Of a stretch of 64,000 nt of DNA, positions 1-7,666 are shown piece after piece. The notes under the pieces were generated by a model. It saw only the letters and a program-made list of their open reading frames with translations, was not told the DNA's origin and searched no databases. This DNA comes from Tolumonas sp008015085 (GTDB lineage Bacteria; Pseudomonadota; Gammaproteobacteria; Enterobacterales; Aeromonadaceae): the NCBI GenBank assembly GCA_029265125.1, contig JAJUJX010000001.1, forward strand, positions 1 to 64,000. Reading direction: 5' to 3'. The position numbers were made by a program, and so were the translations under genes. The number at the start of each line of letters is the position of its first letter. Position 1 is the first letter of the stretch.

Positions 1-3000
1 CCCAATGCGTTATATGCAAAACGGCTGGTGGCAAACCCTTGATGCTCGGCGATTAGGCGATTGGCGTGGTCATATTCGTAGTGCAGGGGCCAGTGCCCGT
101 CACTGACGGCAACTAGATTACCTGATGGATCATACTGATAACTGATTTCAGACCGGTCAGGTAATATTTTTTTGACCAGACGGCCCATCACATCACGAAC
201 GAAGCGGGTCACCAGCACGGTATCATCCGTACTGCTGAATTCCTGCTTCTCAGTCAGCTTGCCATTGAGGTCATAGACATAGCCGGTTTTACGTCCGGCA
301 AAGTCAATTTCCGATGCAACCAGTCCGTTGGAATAATAACGCAGCTGATATTGTTCACCACGTTCATTGGTGATGTCGGAAAGGAACAGCTTCGGATTGT
401 TGTAAGCAAAGCGCAATACCGAACCATCCGGATTGTGCTGTGCGGTAACCAGATGCAGCTGGTTGCTATATTCGTAACGGGTAGTGTTGCCCTTTTCATC
501 CGTAAAGGCGGTGACTTTGCCATAAGCGTTGTAGCTGTAACGTCGTTGCTGGCCTTGGGGTAACACAACGGCAATGACCCGATCTAACTCATCGTACTGA
601 TATTGTGTTACTGCCCCTTGTTCGTTTTGTTCAACGATCAGGCGCCCTAAGGCATCATAGCGGTAATGGCGCTCTTCCCCAGCTGGCAGCAATTCACTGA
701 TAAGCTGGCCGAAACGGTTGTAGGTTAACTGATGGTGACTGCCGTCTGCATACAATATGGCGGTGAGCTGACCGGTATCAGAATAGCGGTAGCGGGTGGT
801 GATATCTTCTGGGGTAGTTTGCGCTGTGATATCACCCTGAGCATTACGCTCATAACGCCAGATGGCATTGCCCTTCGTGATCTTACGGACAAACCCTTCC
901 CAATACTGATATTCGGTCGTTTGTCCGTCAGCGGAGATCATCGTGCTCAGCTGACCGTTATGATAGTCATACTGCGTTTCAGAACCAAGCGGATCGGTCT
1001 CCTTGAGTAGATTGCCGTCAGCATCATAGGTTTTTGTTGTGACTGCGCCATCGGGGTCGGTCTGAGAGATCAGTTTGCCGGATCCGTTGTGCTGATACGC
1101 CCGGGTACTGCCATCAATCTCGGTAATCGCCACACCGCCAGCATCATCCCATTGATAGTGGGAGTCGAAGCCTGCCTGAGGTGACCAGTGGCGTGTGCAG
1201 CGTGACAGTTTTCCTTCATTCTCCCATTCCCAGAAAAACTGTACCCCTCCGGCTAACTGCCGTTCCTGAATGACATGCTGGTCGTTATAACGGTAATGTT
1301 CACACTCCCCGGCGGCGTTCTCGGCGGCAATCAGTTGCTGTAATTCGTTATAGTGATAGCGGATCAGCTGATGCTGCTGCCACTGGCGCTCAGGTGTATT
1401 CGGATCGGAAACACAGCGATCAATGCGCTGTAACAAGCCGCGCACATAATAAAATTGCAGCGCATGGACGCCAGGCAATTCAATCCGTCGCAACTCGCCC
1501 TGATCGTTGTAATGAACCAACAGACGGTTCTGGTAACGATCAGTCAGTGAGGTGAGTCGGGCATGCTGCTGGTGGCGAGTGAAATGAAAGAACGGCTGTC
1601 CTGGTTGCGTCAGAATGATTTCATCTTTGCGACGGCCCAACCAGATAGCTGCACCCGCCAAAGGATTAATAATGCCCGGCGATGTTTGTGTTGGCTCCGG
1701 GAATGCAATCGTTCGGCCTTCGTGATCGCGCCAAAACACCTTGCCGTTTGCAAACGTGAGCAGATGGGCGAGTGTGTGACTCCAGCCATAACCCATTCCC
1801 AGATTTTTTTCGGCGGCACTGGAACGATACAAGCGCTGAAAAGTAAACGGGAATATGCCGCCTAAATGCCCATCTTCCAGTGTCAGCAACTCTTCACCAG
1901 TCACCATTGAGACTGGGCATTTATCTGTGGCGGTACATTGCGCAGATTCGACCGCTTTACCGGAATCGGTTTCTCCGGCAGAAGAGTGGGTGACGGGCTT
2001 GGATTCGGTTGAAATGATCGTTTTTTGTTCTGCTTTTCTGGCGTTGACCGACGCATTTTTCAATGTTTTTGACGGTTCTTTGCCTTTTCCGATTATTACC
2101 GCCGCTTTTTGGCTATCAGACAGGGTATTTTCTCCCTGTTGAATCAGTTTTTCCGCTTTTTTAATATGAGGCGGCGATAGCTTTGCGGCTAATGAAATCA
2201 GTTCCTGAATGGATTTTTTAATCAGGCTCGCATCTTTTAAAGTGGCGTAAGCTTTGGAGCTATATTTTACTGCCAGCCCCACGCCACCGGTCAGTAGTAT
2301 GCCGATCAGGATATCGAGCAGCATGGTTGCGGCTACATCACCAATGATCTCACCTTGCTTATTGGGGGGTAAAAGGCGGATCCAGTTCACCAGCGTATAA
2401 GCAAACAGGAAAAGTAAGGCTTCATCCTGTGCCATCGATAAACCAGTATTCAGGCCAGATTTAGAGGCTTCATAAATTGCCTGATAGTCCAGTTCCAGCG
2501 TGGTTTTGATGGCTTTCTTGGTGTTTTCTAACGGATGGGCGATAAGGTCATAAAGGTTGGTTACGTCGTCCCAAACATCGAGTAATGCTTTGAAAACCCC
2601 CTGACTGAAACTTTGCTGGATCAGTTGTTGCTGGGTTGACTCACTTAATGTTTCAAATGATTGCCATTGCAGTTTTAATGATTGATCCCACTGCTGTTGC
2701 AGCCACTGGATCAGTTGTTGCTGGATGGCGTCATAAGAATGAAGCAGAGTATCGACATCTTGTTTGCTGACATCCGGATAGAAAACGACTTTGTAGGTTT
2801 TACCGGGCTTGAGAGTTAATGTTGCGGTACCGTTCTTATCCAGTTTGCCAGTAATGGCTTTACCGACAGAAGTCTGCCCTAGTGGATTATCATTCAGCTC
2901 CTGTACTGAATATTTGGTATTGGGGATCGGTACAAAACGCGTCGCCTGAAAACAATGGACTAAGGTTAACTTGCCATCCAGCGGGCAGGTTGTTTTAAAG

Positions 3001-3266
3001 GTTCTTGAAAAATGAGCATTCTGATCGGCAGTTTGTGTTTCACCGTTAACCTGAAACTGCTGCTCCATTTTCAGTGCTCCGAATGTCCAGAAACTTTCTG
3101 CCGACTTTTTATAGTCATCCAGACATGCCGACATATTTTTTAATGCGGCTGCGAGTACATCCTCTTTTTTGGGGATGGGTATTTTTACTGGTGCTGTGCT
3201 GATGTTGGCCGGATATGAACCTGAAGCGGTGCCTGTGCTCCAGGGGTAAGCGGTACCTGTCGTCAT
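1..3266 (-). CDS. Rhs-family polymorphic toxin, T6SS-associated (partial, C-terminus off window)
   Basis: The frame stays open from ATG at 3266 to the left edge (about 1088 codons), so the product is truncated here by the window. Residues 1-440 are a non-repeat N-terminal region with two hydrophobic stretches near residues 275-333. A DUF6531-type entry follows at about 448-520 (CPVSMVTGEELL, then FTFQRLYRSS), and after that come many YD/RHS repeats (for example YDADGNLLKETD, YDALGRLIVEQ). The repeats form the cocoon that holds a variable C-terminal toxin, which is not visible. I do not see a PAAR domain at the N-terminus. The gene lies 21 nt after a DUF4123 adaptor gene and downstream of vgrG and hcp, so it is most likely a T6SS cargo effector. 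The toxin activity cannot be inferred. Confidence 0.9.
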   Translation of the reverse strand, partial: MTTGTAYPWSTGTASGSYPANISTAPVKIPIPKKEDVLAAALKNMSACLDDYKKSAESFWTFGALKMEQQFQVNGETQTADQNAHFSRTFKTTCPLDGKLTLVHCFQATRFVPIPNTKYSVQELNDNPLGQTSVGKAITGKLDKNGTATLTLKPGKTYKVVFYPDVSKQDVDTLLHSYDAIQQQLIQWLQQQWDQSLKLQWQSFETLSESTQQQLIQQSFSQGVFKALLDVWDDVTNLYDLIAHPLENTKKAIKTTLELDYQAIYEASKSGLNTGLSMAQDEALLFLFAYTLVNWIRLLPPNKQGEIIGDVAATMLLDILIGILLTGGVGLAVKYSSKAYATLKDASLIKKSIQELISLAAKLSPPHIKKAEKLIQQGENTLSDSQKAAVIIGKGKEPSKTLKNASVNARKAEQKTIISTESKPVTHSSAGETDSGKAVESAQCTATDKCPVSMVTGEELLTLEDGHLGGIFPFTFQRLYRSSAAEKNLGMGYGWSHTLAHLLTFANGKVFWRDHEGRTIAFPEPTQTSPGIINPLAGAAIWLGRRKDEIILTQPGQPFFHFTRHQQHARLTSLTDRYQNRLLVHYNDQGELRRIELPGVHALQFYYVRGLLQRIDRCVSDPNTPERQWQQHQLIRYHYNELQQLIAAENAAGECEHYRYNDQHVIQERQLAGGVQFFWEWENEGKLSRCTRHWSPQAGFDSHYQWDDAGGVAITEIDGSTRAYQHNGSGKLISQTDPDGAVTTKTYDADGNLLKETDPLGSETQYDYHNGQLSTMISADGQTTEYQYWEGFVRKITKGNAIWRYERNAQGDITAQTTPEDITTRYRYSDTGQLTAILYADGSHHQLTYNRFGQLISELLPAGEERHYRYDALGRLIVEQNEQGAVTQYQYDELDRVIAVVLPQGQQRRYSYNAYGKVTAFTDEKGNTTRYEYSNQLHLVTAQHNPDGSVLRFAYNNPKLFLSDITNERGEQYQLRYYSNGLVASEIDFAGRKTGYVYDLNGKLTEKQEFSSTDDTVLVTRFVRDVMGRLVKKILPDRSEISYQYDPSGNLVAVSDGHWPLHYEYDHANRLIAEHQGFATSRFAYNAL

Positions 3267-3287
3267 GTTTTATCCCGTGCTTATAAT

Positions 3288-4019
3288 TTATATTGTGAGT
3301 TCGTCAGTTAATTGCTGGCAGAGTTGCTGTGCGATCTGCTCTTTATCGCCAGCATAATGATCCACAAATTGCTGAACCTTCATTTTTAAAATATCCGGCG
3401 GAAACCCCAGCCAAAGATCACCTCGGTTCTCCTGAACAAACAGCATCAGATTGTTTATCAGCGGTGTGTTATCAGTATTTTCTAAAACATCGAGCAGCTG
3501 TTGTGGCACAGGCCACCATGTGTCAGGTCTGGTTGGTTGTTCGGTGTTGGCCTGAAACGAAAAACTTTCACCAGTGAGCCAGCAGGAAGACATCGGTGGT
3601 AACAATGAGCTGGTGGTTTCATTCAGATAATGAAAAATGGCGCGCAGATAGTCGGTATCCCAGTAACGGAAGAAAACCAGGCTTTGATCTGGCATAAGGA
3701 CTTGTGTCAGGCTGGTCAAATGGGATGCCAGCTCTTCAGCGGAAGAGGTTGATGTGAACAACCAGCCCCAGTCGGTAGCGGTCGTTTCGCGAATCCAGTC
3801 GAGAAAATGGCTTCCTGCATTCAGTCTGACCAGATAAGGCATGACCGGATGCCAGTCTGCGTAAGGGGTGTTGGCATAGAGCGGATAGACGGGCTCACGT
3901 CCATCAAGCTGGAAATAATGACGGACAGGCTCCACATCGCTGGCTGAGCTTATTATTGCGTATAAGTGCTCAGTGGTTTGTAAGGACTCCAGCCAAGCAG
4001 TAAATTTTTTAGATTGCAC
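3288..4019 (-). CDS. DUF4123 family T6SS effector chaperone/adaptor
   Basis: The product resembles DUF4123 proteins, which help load a specific effector onto the VgrG spike. The N-terminal LYAIISSASDVEPVRHYF and the central region with W and F clusters fit the family, as does the length of about 243 residues. No ATG is available. I chose GTG at 4019 because an AAGGGGGAG purine tract precedes it by a few bases; upstream in-frame GTGs at 4043 and 4052 have no ribosome site. The start overlaps the end of vgrG by about 11 nt, implying translational coupling, and rhs follows 21 nt downstream. This position makes the Rhs protein its probable client. Confidence 0.8.
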   Translation of the reverse strand: MQSKKFTAWLESLQTTEHLYAIISSASDVEPVRHYFQLDGREPVYPLYANTPYADWHPVMPYLVRLNAGSHFLDWIRETTATDWGWLFTSTSSAEELASHLTSLTQVLMPDQSLVFFRYWDTDYLRAIFHYLNETTSSLLPPMSSCWLTGESFSFQANTEQPTRPDTWWPVPQQLLDVLENTDNTPLINNLMLFVQENRGDLWLGFPPDILKMKVQQFVDHYAGDKEQIAQQLCQQLTDELTI

Positions 4020-5997
4020 AAGCTCCCCCTTTACATTTTTCACATTCTTCACAGAAAGGGGCTTTTTTCTTAAACGTCGCGAGCTGAATTGCGCTCAGTG
4101 CAGCAGGTAGCAGCATTTTAGCTAATGAAGGGATTTCTGCGTTACCGGGGCTGCCGCCGCTGTTGATGCGGATGCTGGCGCCTTGTAGCTTGATACCGCT
4201 GGGTTCTATTAGCAGGCAGCTGCCACCGGCATCTAAGCTGAGTGCTGAAGTGGCTTCAAGCACCAGCATCTGACCTGCTTTGATATGCAGCGCCTGATCA
4301 ATTTTACTGAGCCATTTCGCGTCAATATGCAGATGCTTGTTCTGCAGTACATGCAGATCCTGATTACCGGTAATTTCAGTTAACCGGTTTTTGTTGATCG
4401 TCAGGTGTTCCTCGCCGGATATACGGCGTTTGTCTTCTCCGCCAATCCAGAGATGTTCGTTACCGCCAACTTCGGTCCGGCTGGTACGTTTGACTTTGCG
4501 GTACCAGTTGCGCTGAGCGTGCAGCACGATTTGTTCCTGCCCTTTTTTATCTTCAAAGCGCAGCTCGTTGAAGCCTTGCCCGCCCGGGCTGGATAGCGTC
4601 CGGAAACCGCTCTGGGAATGATGGACCGGATAGGTGACCGGTGAGCTATTGGCGGCGTTATAGACACAACCAATGACATAGGGTCGATCAATATCCTGTT
4701 CCAGAAAGGCGATGAGTACTTCCTGACCAACTCGGGGTAAGAAATGGTGCCCATAGGATGATCCAGCCCAGCCTTGAGCAACACGTAACCAGCAGCTGGT
4801 GGTATCATCACCGGCAGCGGCTTTATCCCAGTGAAACTGTACTTTGACTCTGCCATGTTCATCGGTATGAATTTCTTTTCCTTCCGGCCCGGTGACCAGC
4901 GCAGTCTGAAAGCCGCTGAGAAGCGGTTTGGCATGATGACGAGGCAGATAAAAAGCCATATCTTTCGGATGTAATGTCAGCTGATTTTCATACTTACTGC
5001 TGCCATCGCCGAGTTCTTGTAACACCTGTGGTTGTTCGCCGGTATGACTGATGCTGACAACAAACCAGTCTGTATTCATGGATGTCAGCGGGTGATCTGT
5101 GACAGGCAAAAAACTGCCGGGATACACTAACGATACATTTCCGCTGGCAAATGCCCGCTGCTTTTCATGTTGCTGCTGGTTCAGAAACAACTCTGCTCTG
5201 GCTGTTGCCTGCTGCTGTGAATCCTGTTGTGCGGCATATTCATACCACTCGCGCAGACCTGTCTGTTTTTGGCCTCTTAAATCAAATGCCGGGCGGGAAA
5301 AGTCATATTCTCTGATTTCCACAAGGCCTTCAGTTGACTGGAATTGCCAGTCGAGCTGGCTTAATACTGGCTTATCCGGATTCTGACCGGAATCCGGCTG
5401 GTAACTGACGGAAGGCACCTTAGGGCAATGCTCTTTGCCATCGACAAATACCATAGTGTGCTGGCTGGCGGAGTGTTCAAAATAGTAAAAAAGCCCGTGA
5501 AATTCACACAGTCTCTGGATGAAGTTCAGATCGGTTTCGTCATATTGCACACAATAGATCAGTGGCGAAGCGTTTTTTTGTATCTGAAACCGGATTGCAG
5601 CCGGATCCAGCCCGGCGGAATGCCAGACAGCCTGAATGATTTCGGGAATAGATTTGTTCTGGAAGATCCGTTGATTGGTTCGGTAGTTGAGTAGTTCGGC
5701 CTGGGGTGCCAGCCAGAACCGGTAATGATGGTGACGGCTGTCTTGTTTCAGATGGGCAGTGCTGAGCACGATGCCATGAATATAGCGAGGTTCTGTTGCA
5801 TCCAATAACGTCAGACAGGCCGTTTTATGCTGCAGAGCCATGCTATCCAGACTGTGGCTGTCACAGACCACGTCAATTTCAAACAGATAATTGCTGCCGA
5901 GAGTTTCATTACCGGAAAAGCGCAATACATCAAGTTTCTCACTACAGCCATCTGTACTGAACAGAAATCGGGCTTCATTGGCAGAAAAGAACCACAT
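4009..5997 (-). CDS. vgrG: Type VI secretion spike protein VgrG
   Basis: This 662-residue protein forms the trimeric spike tip of the T6SS, related to phage gp27/gp5. The N-terminal half carries the gp27-like fold (LRFSGNETLGSNYLFEIDV, and DETDLNFIQRLCEFHGLFYYF near residue 170). An OB-fold follows near 380-460 (GRVKVQFHWD, CWLRVAQGWAG, PRVGQEVLIAFLEQDIDRPYVIG). The repetitive beta-needle and a final helix-rich part come next. No extra enzymatic C-terminal domain is evident, but the last residues form a Cys-rich tail with four cysteines (CEECEKCKGGAC). The start ATG has GAGG about 9 nt upstream. It is followed by an overlapping DUF4123 gene and preceded by hcp. Confidence 0.95.
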   Translation of the reverse strand: MWFFSANEARFLFSTDGCSEKLDVLRFSGNETLGSNYLFEIDVVCDSHSLDSMALQHKTACLTLLDATEPRYIHGIVLSTAHLKQDSRHHHYRFWLAPQAELLNYRTNQRIFQNKSIPEIIQAVWHSAGLDPAAIRFQIQKNASPLIYCVQYDETDLNFIQRLCEFHGLFYYFEHSASQHTMVFVDGKEHCPKVPSVSYQPDSGQNPDKPVLSQLDWQFQSTEGLVEIREYDFSRPAFDLRGQKQTGLREWYEYAAQQDSQQQATARAELFLNQQQHEKQRAFASGNVSLVYPGSFLPVTDHPLTSMNTDWFVVSISHTGEQPQVLQELGDGSSKYENQLTLHPKDMAFYLPRHHAKPLLSGFQTALVTGPEGKEIHTDEHGRVKVQFHWDKAAAGDDTTSCWLRVAQGWAGSSYGHHFLPRVGQEVLIAFLEQDIDRPYVIGCVYNAANSSPVTYPVHHSQSGFRTLSSPGGQGFNELRFEDKKGQEQIVLHAQRNWYRKVKRTSRTEVGGNEHLWIGGEDKRRISGEEHLTINKNRLTEITGNQDLHVLQNKHLHIDAKWLSKIDQALHIKAGQMLVLEATSALSLDAGGSCLLIEPSGIKLQGASIRINSGGSPGNAEIPSLAKMLLPAALSAIQLATFKKKAPFCEECEKCKGGACAI

Positions 5998-6009
5998 GTG
6001 ACATATCCT

Positions 6010-6050
6010 CAGGCAAAAACAAACCGCATTTCCGGTTAAAGAAATGCGGT
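6010..6050 (-). terminator. Intrinsic terminator between hcp and vgrG
   Basis: Read on the minus strand, a perfect 10-bp stem (ACCGCATTTC with GAAATGCGGT, 8-nt loop) is followed by a T-rich run (TTGTTTTTG). It lies after the hcp stop and 13 nt or more before the vgrG start. It should end most hcp transcripts and let only part read through into vgrG. Confidence 0.75.
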
Positions 6051-6086
6051 ATTGATAACGGGAGAAATATAGCCCGTTGCTGTGTC

Positions 6087-6605
6087 TTAGGCTGACACAG
6101 GAGAGCGCCAGTCATCAGAACCTGAAGTACCAGATACTTCATGCGTCCATTTGATAGCACGGTAGGTCATGTAGACATCTTCCAGATGTGTGAAATGTGC
6201 CTGTGCAGGATCCTGACAGTTAGGCATCTGAGCCTGAACATCAACGATGATGGCATCGGTCAGTTCGGTGGTGAAATAATGCTCCTGAGTACCGGCAGCA
6301 GAGGTGCGGAACCATTTGATTTTCACGCTTGGCAGACGTTCGCCGGAAGTCAGTGCGTTATAGATCAGCGGAGATGATTTATCGAATACTTTGGTGATTT
6401 TTACTGGTTTGTGAACGCGTTGGCCTGATGGCTGACCAGATTGAGGATCACGAGGCAGAACAACCTGATGTTCAAAGCCCTGAACCAGTACTTCATCTTC
6501 ATGACCTTCCTGATAGATATTACCTACAGAGGCTTCAGTGAAGGTACCAGCGGTGATCAGACCTTGTTTCTCGCCATTAATGGTCATATACGCGGGAGTT
6601 GGCAT
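6087..6605 (-). CDS. hcp: Type VI secretion tube protein Hcp
   Basis: The 172-residue product is an Hcp family protein, whose hexamers stack into the inner tube of the T6SS and are secreted in bulk. The typical opening (PAYMTINGEKQGLITAG), the EGHEDEVLVQGFEHQVVLPRDPQSGQPSGQRVHKP stretch in two parts and the C-terminal YRAIKWTHEV segment fit the family. AGGAG lies about 6 nt before the ATG. The gene leads the module hcp, vgrG, DUF4123, rhs. About 300 nt of AT-rich DNA upstream probably holds its promoter. No sheath, baseplate or ClpV genes are in the window, so the apparatus must be encoded elsewhere. Confidence 0.95.
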   Translation of the reverse strand: MPTPAYMTINGEKQGLITAGTFTEASVGNIYQEGHEDEVLVQGFEHQVVLPRDPQSGQPSGQRVHKPVKITKVFDKSSPLIYNALTSGERLPSVKIKWFRTSAAGTQEHYFTTELTDAIIVDVQAQMPNCQDPAQAHFTHLEDVYMTYRAIKWTHEVSGTSGSDDWRSPVSA

Positions 6606-6852
6606 TTAAGTGCTCCTAATATTGTTATAAAAATGCCGGTATTGGCATGCGATATAGAGGTAGCAGGTTCCGTGCCAGGTCCGTTAAGATTTTTAACTGA
6701 TTGATAAATATATTGTTTTTTGTTTTGTGGTGGTATGAAAAGAGATTGGCGGGTTGCGTTGAATAGTGACAGGTTTTGTTTAACTTATTGTAAATAAAGT
6801 ATTTTTTATTAATGCGCACATTTTCTGGTAGGGTGAAAAAGTTTGCACTAAG

Positions 6853-6889
6853 GACAGGAAGCCAAGGTCTCTACCATTGGGTTCCTGTC
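6853..6889. terminator. Hairpin downstream of the cytochrome b561 gene
   Basis: Thirteen-base arms (GACAGGAAGCCAA and TTGGGTTCCTGTC) pair with a single mismatch around an 11-nt loop. It lies 14 nt beyond the cytochrome b561 stop codon on the minus strand. A U-run is not directly adjacent (CTTAGTGCAAACTTTTT), so it may be a weak terminator or an RNA-stabilising element. The remaining 6606-6852 stretch is AT-rich, with no gene seen, and presumably carries the hcp promoter. Confidence 0.45.
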
Positions 6890-6903
6890 AGCAGTAACAG
6901 GTC

Positions 6904-7488
6904 TTATTTCAGTTTTTTCTTGTATCCGCTAAGCATGGAGTGAACCAGATTTTCTTTCGTCATATGACTGACCAGCACGACGGCAGTGATATGAATACCG
7001 GCGCCCAGCATCGTCAGATTGGCAAAAAACTCATGTACTTCACCCCAATCGATAAAGTCAGTTGCTGTAGCAACACTGGCTTGCCAGCCATCAAATACAT
7101 CTGCCAGACTGGCCAACCAGCCAGTGAGCCCGGTTAATAATAGGCCACTTAGCAAGCAGACAATCATGACGGCACCGGCGGGATTATGGCCTTCATAATA
7201 AGGGTGTTCGCCCCGCAGCATCGCTTGCATGTAACTTTTGAATTCACTCACGCTGGGGATGAAATTTTTAAATCGGGCGTGATGTGAACCGATGAAACCC
7301 CATACCAAGCGGGCCAGCACAAAACCAATGACGATATAACCAGCATAGATGTGCAGGGTGCCACCCCGTTCAAATGGCATGCCCCGATCTGAGAGCAGAT
7401 AGTTACAAAAGAACAGTGTAACGACGGTCCAGTGAAAAATGCGGACAAATGCATCCCAGACTTTAACTTTTTCAGATGAGAACTCCAT
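6904..7488 (-). CDS. Cytochrome b561 / Ni-Fe hydrogenase-type cytochrome b family protein
   Basis: This 194-residue integral membrane protein has four predicted helices: about 12-32, 45-65 (TLHIYAGYIVIGFVLARLVWG), 103-130 and 155-180. Histidines placed for two b-haems are visible (RIFHWTVV, LHIYAGY, GSHHARF, GAGIHITAV). Such proteins pass electrons between quinols and a periplasmic partner, often cytochrome c or a hydrogenase. No partner gene is adjacent, so the electron donor and acceptor are unknown. A GGAGTG motif precedes the ATG. It is transcribed away from the neighbouring DUF3857 gene. Confidence 0.85.
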   Translation of the reverse strand: MEFSSEKVKVWDAFVRIFHWTVVTLFFCNYLLSDRGMPFERGGTLHIYAGYIVIGFVLARLVWGFIGSHHARFKNFIPSVSEFKSYMQAMLRGEHPYYEGHNPAGAVMIVCLLSGLLLTGLTGWLASLADVFDGWQASVATATDFIDWGEVHEFFANLTMLGAGIHITAVVLVSHMTKENLVHSMLSGYKKKLK

Positions 7489-7666
7489 GGTTCACTCCTC
7501 GATACAAAGGCTCCGGTCAGATAATACGGAGATGATAGAAATAACTTAGCAACGGAGAATTAACTTTTCATTAAATCAGGACGATTAATTTTAGTTACAG
7601 AAAGAGCGTAGGGTTAATTATCATGCTGAGATACTATGACCTGCAGGCTCTATTGAGGTTGTTACG

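Noticed and set aside
1563..2142. Plus-strand frames opposite rhs
   Set aside because: The minus-strand frame is continuous through this stretch and encodes RHS-type sequence; these frames have no family resemblance.
4401..4934. 177-residue minus frame inside vgrG
   Set aside because: It is a different frame of vgrG on the same strand with no recognisable domain.
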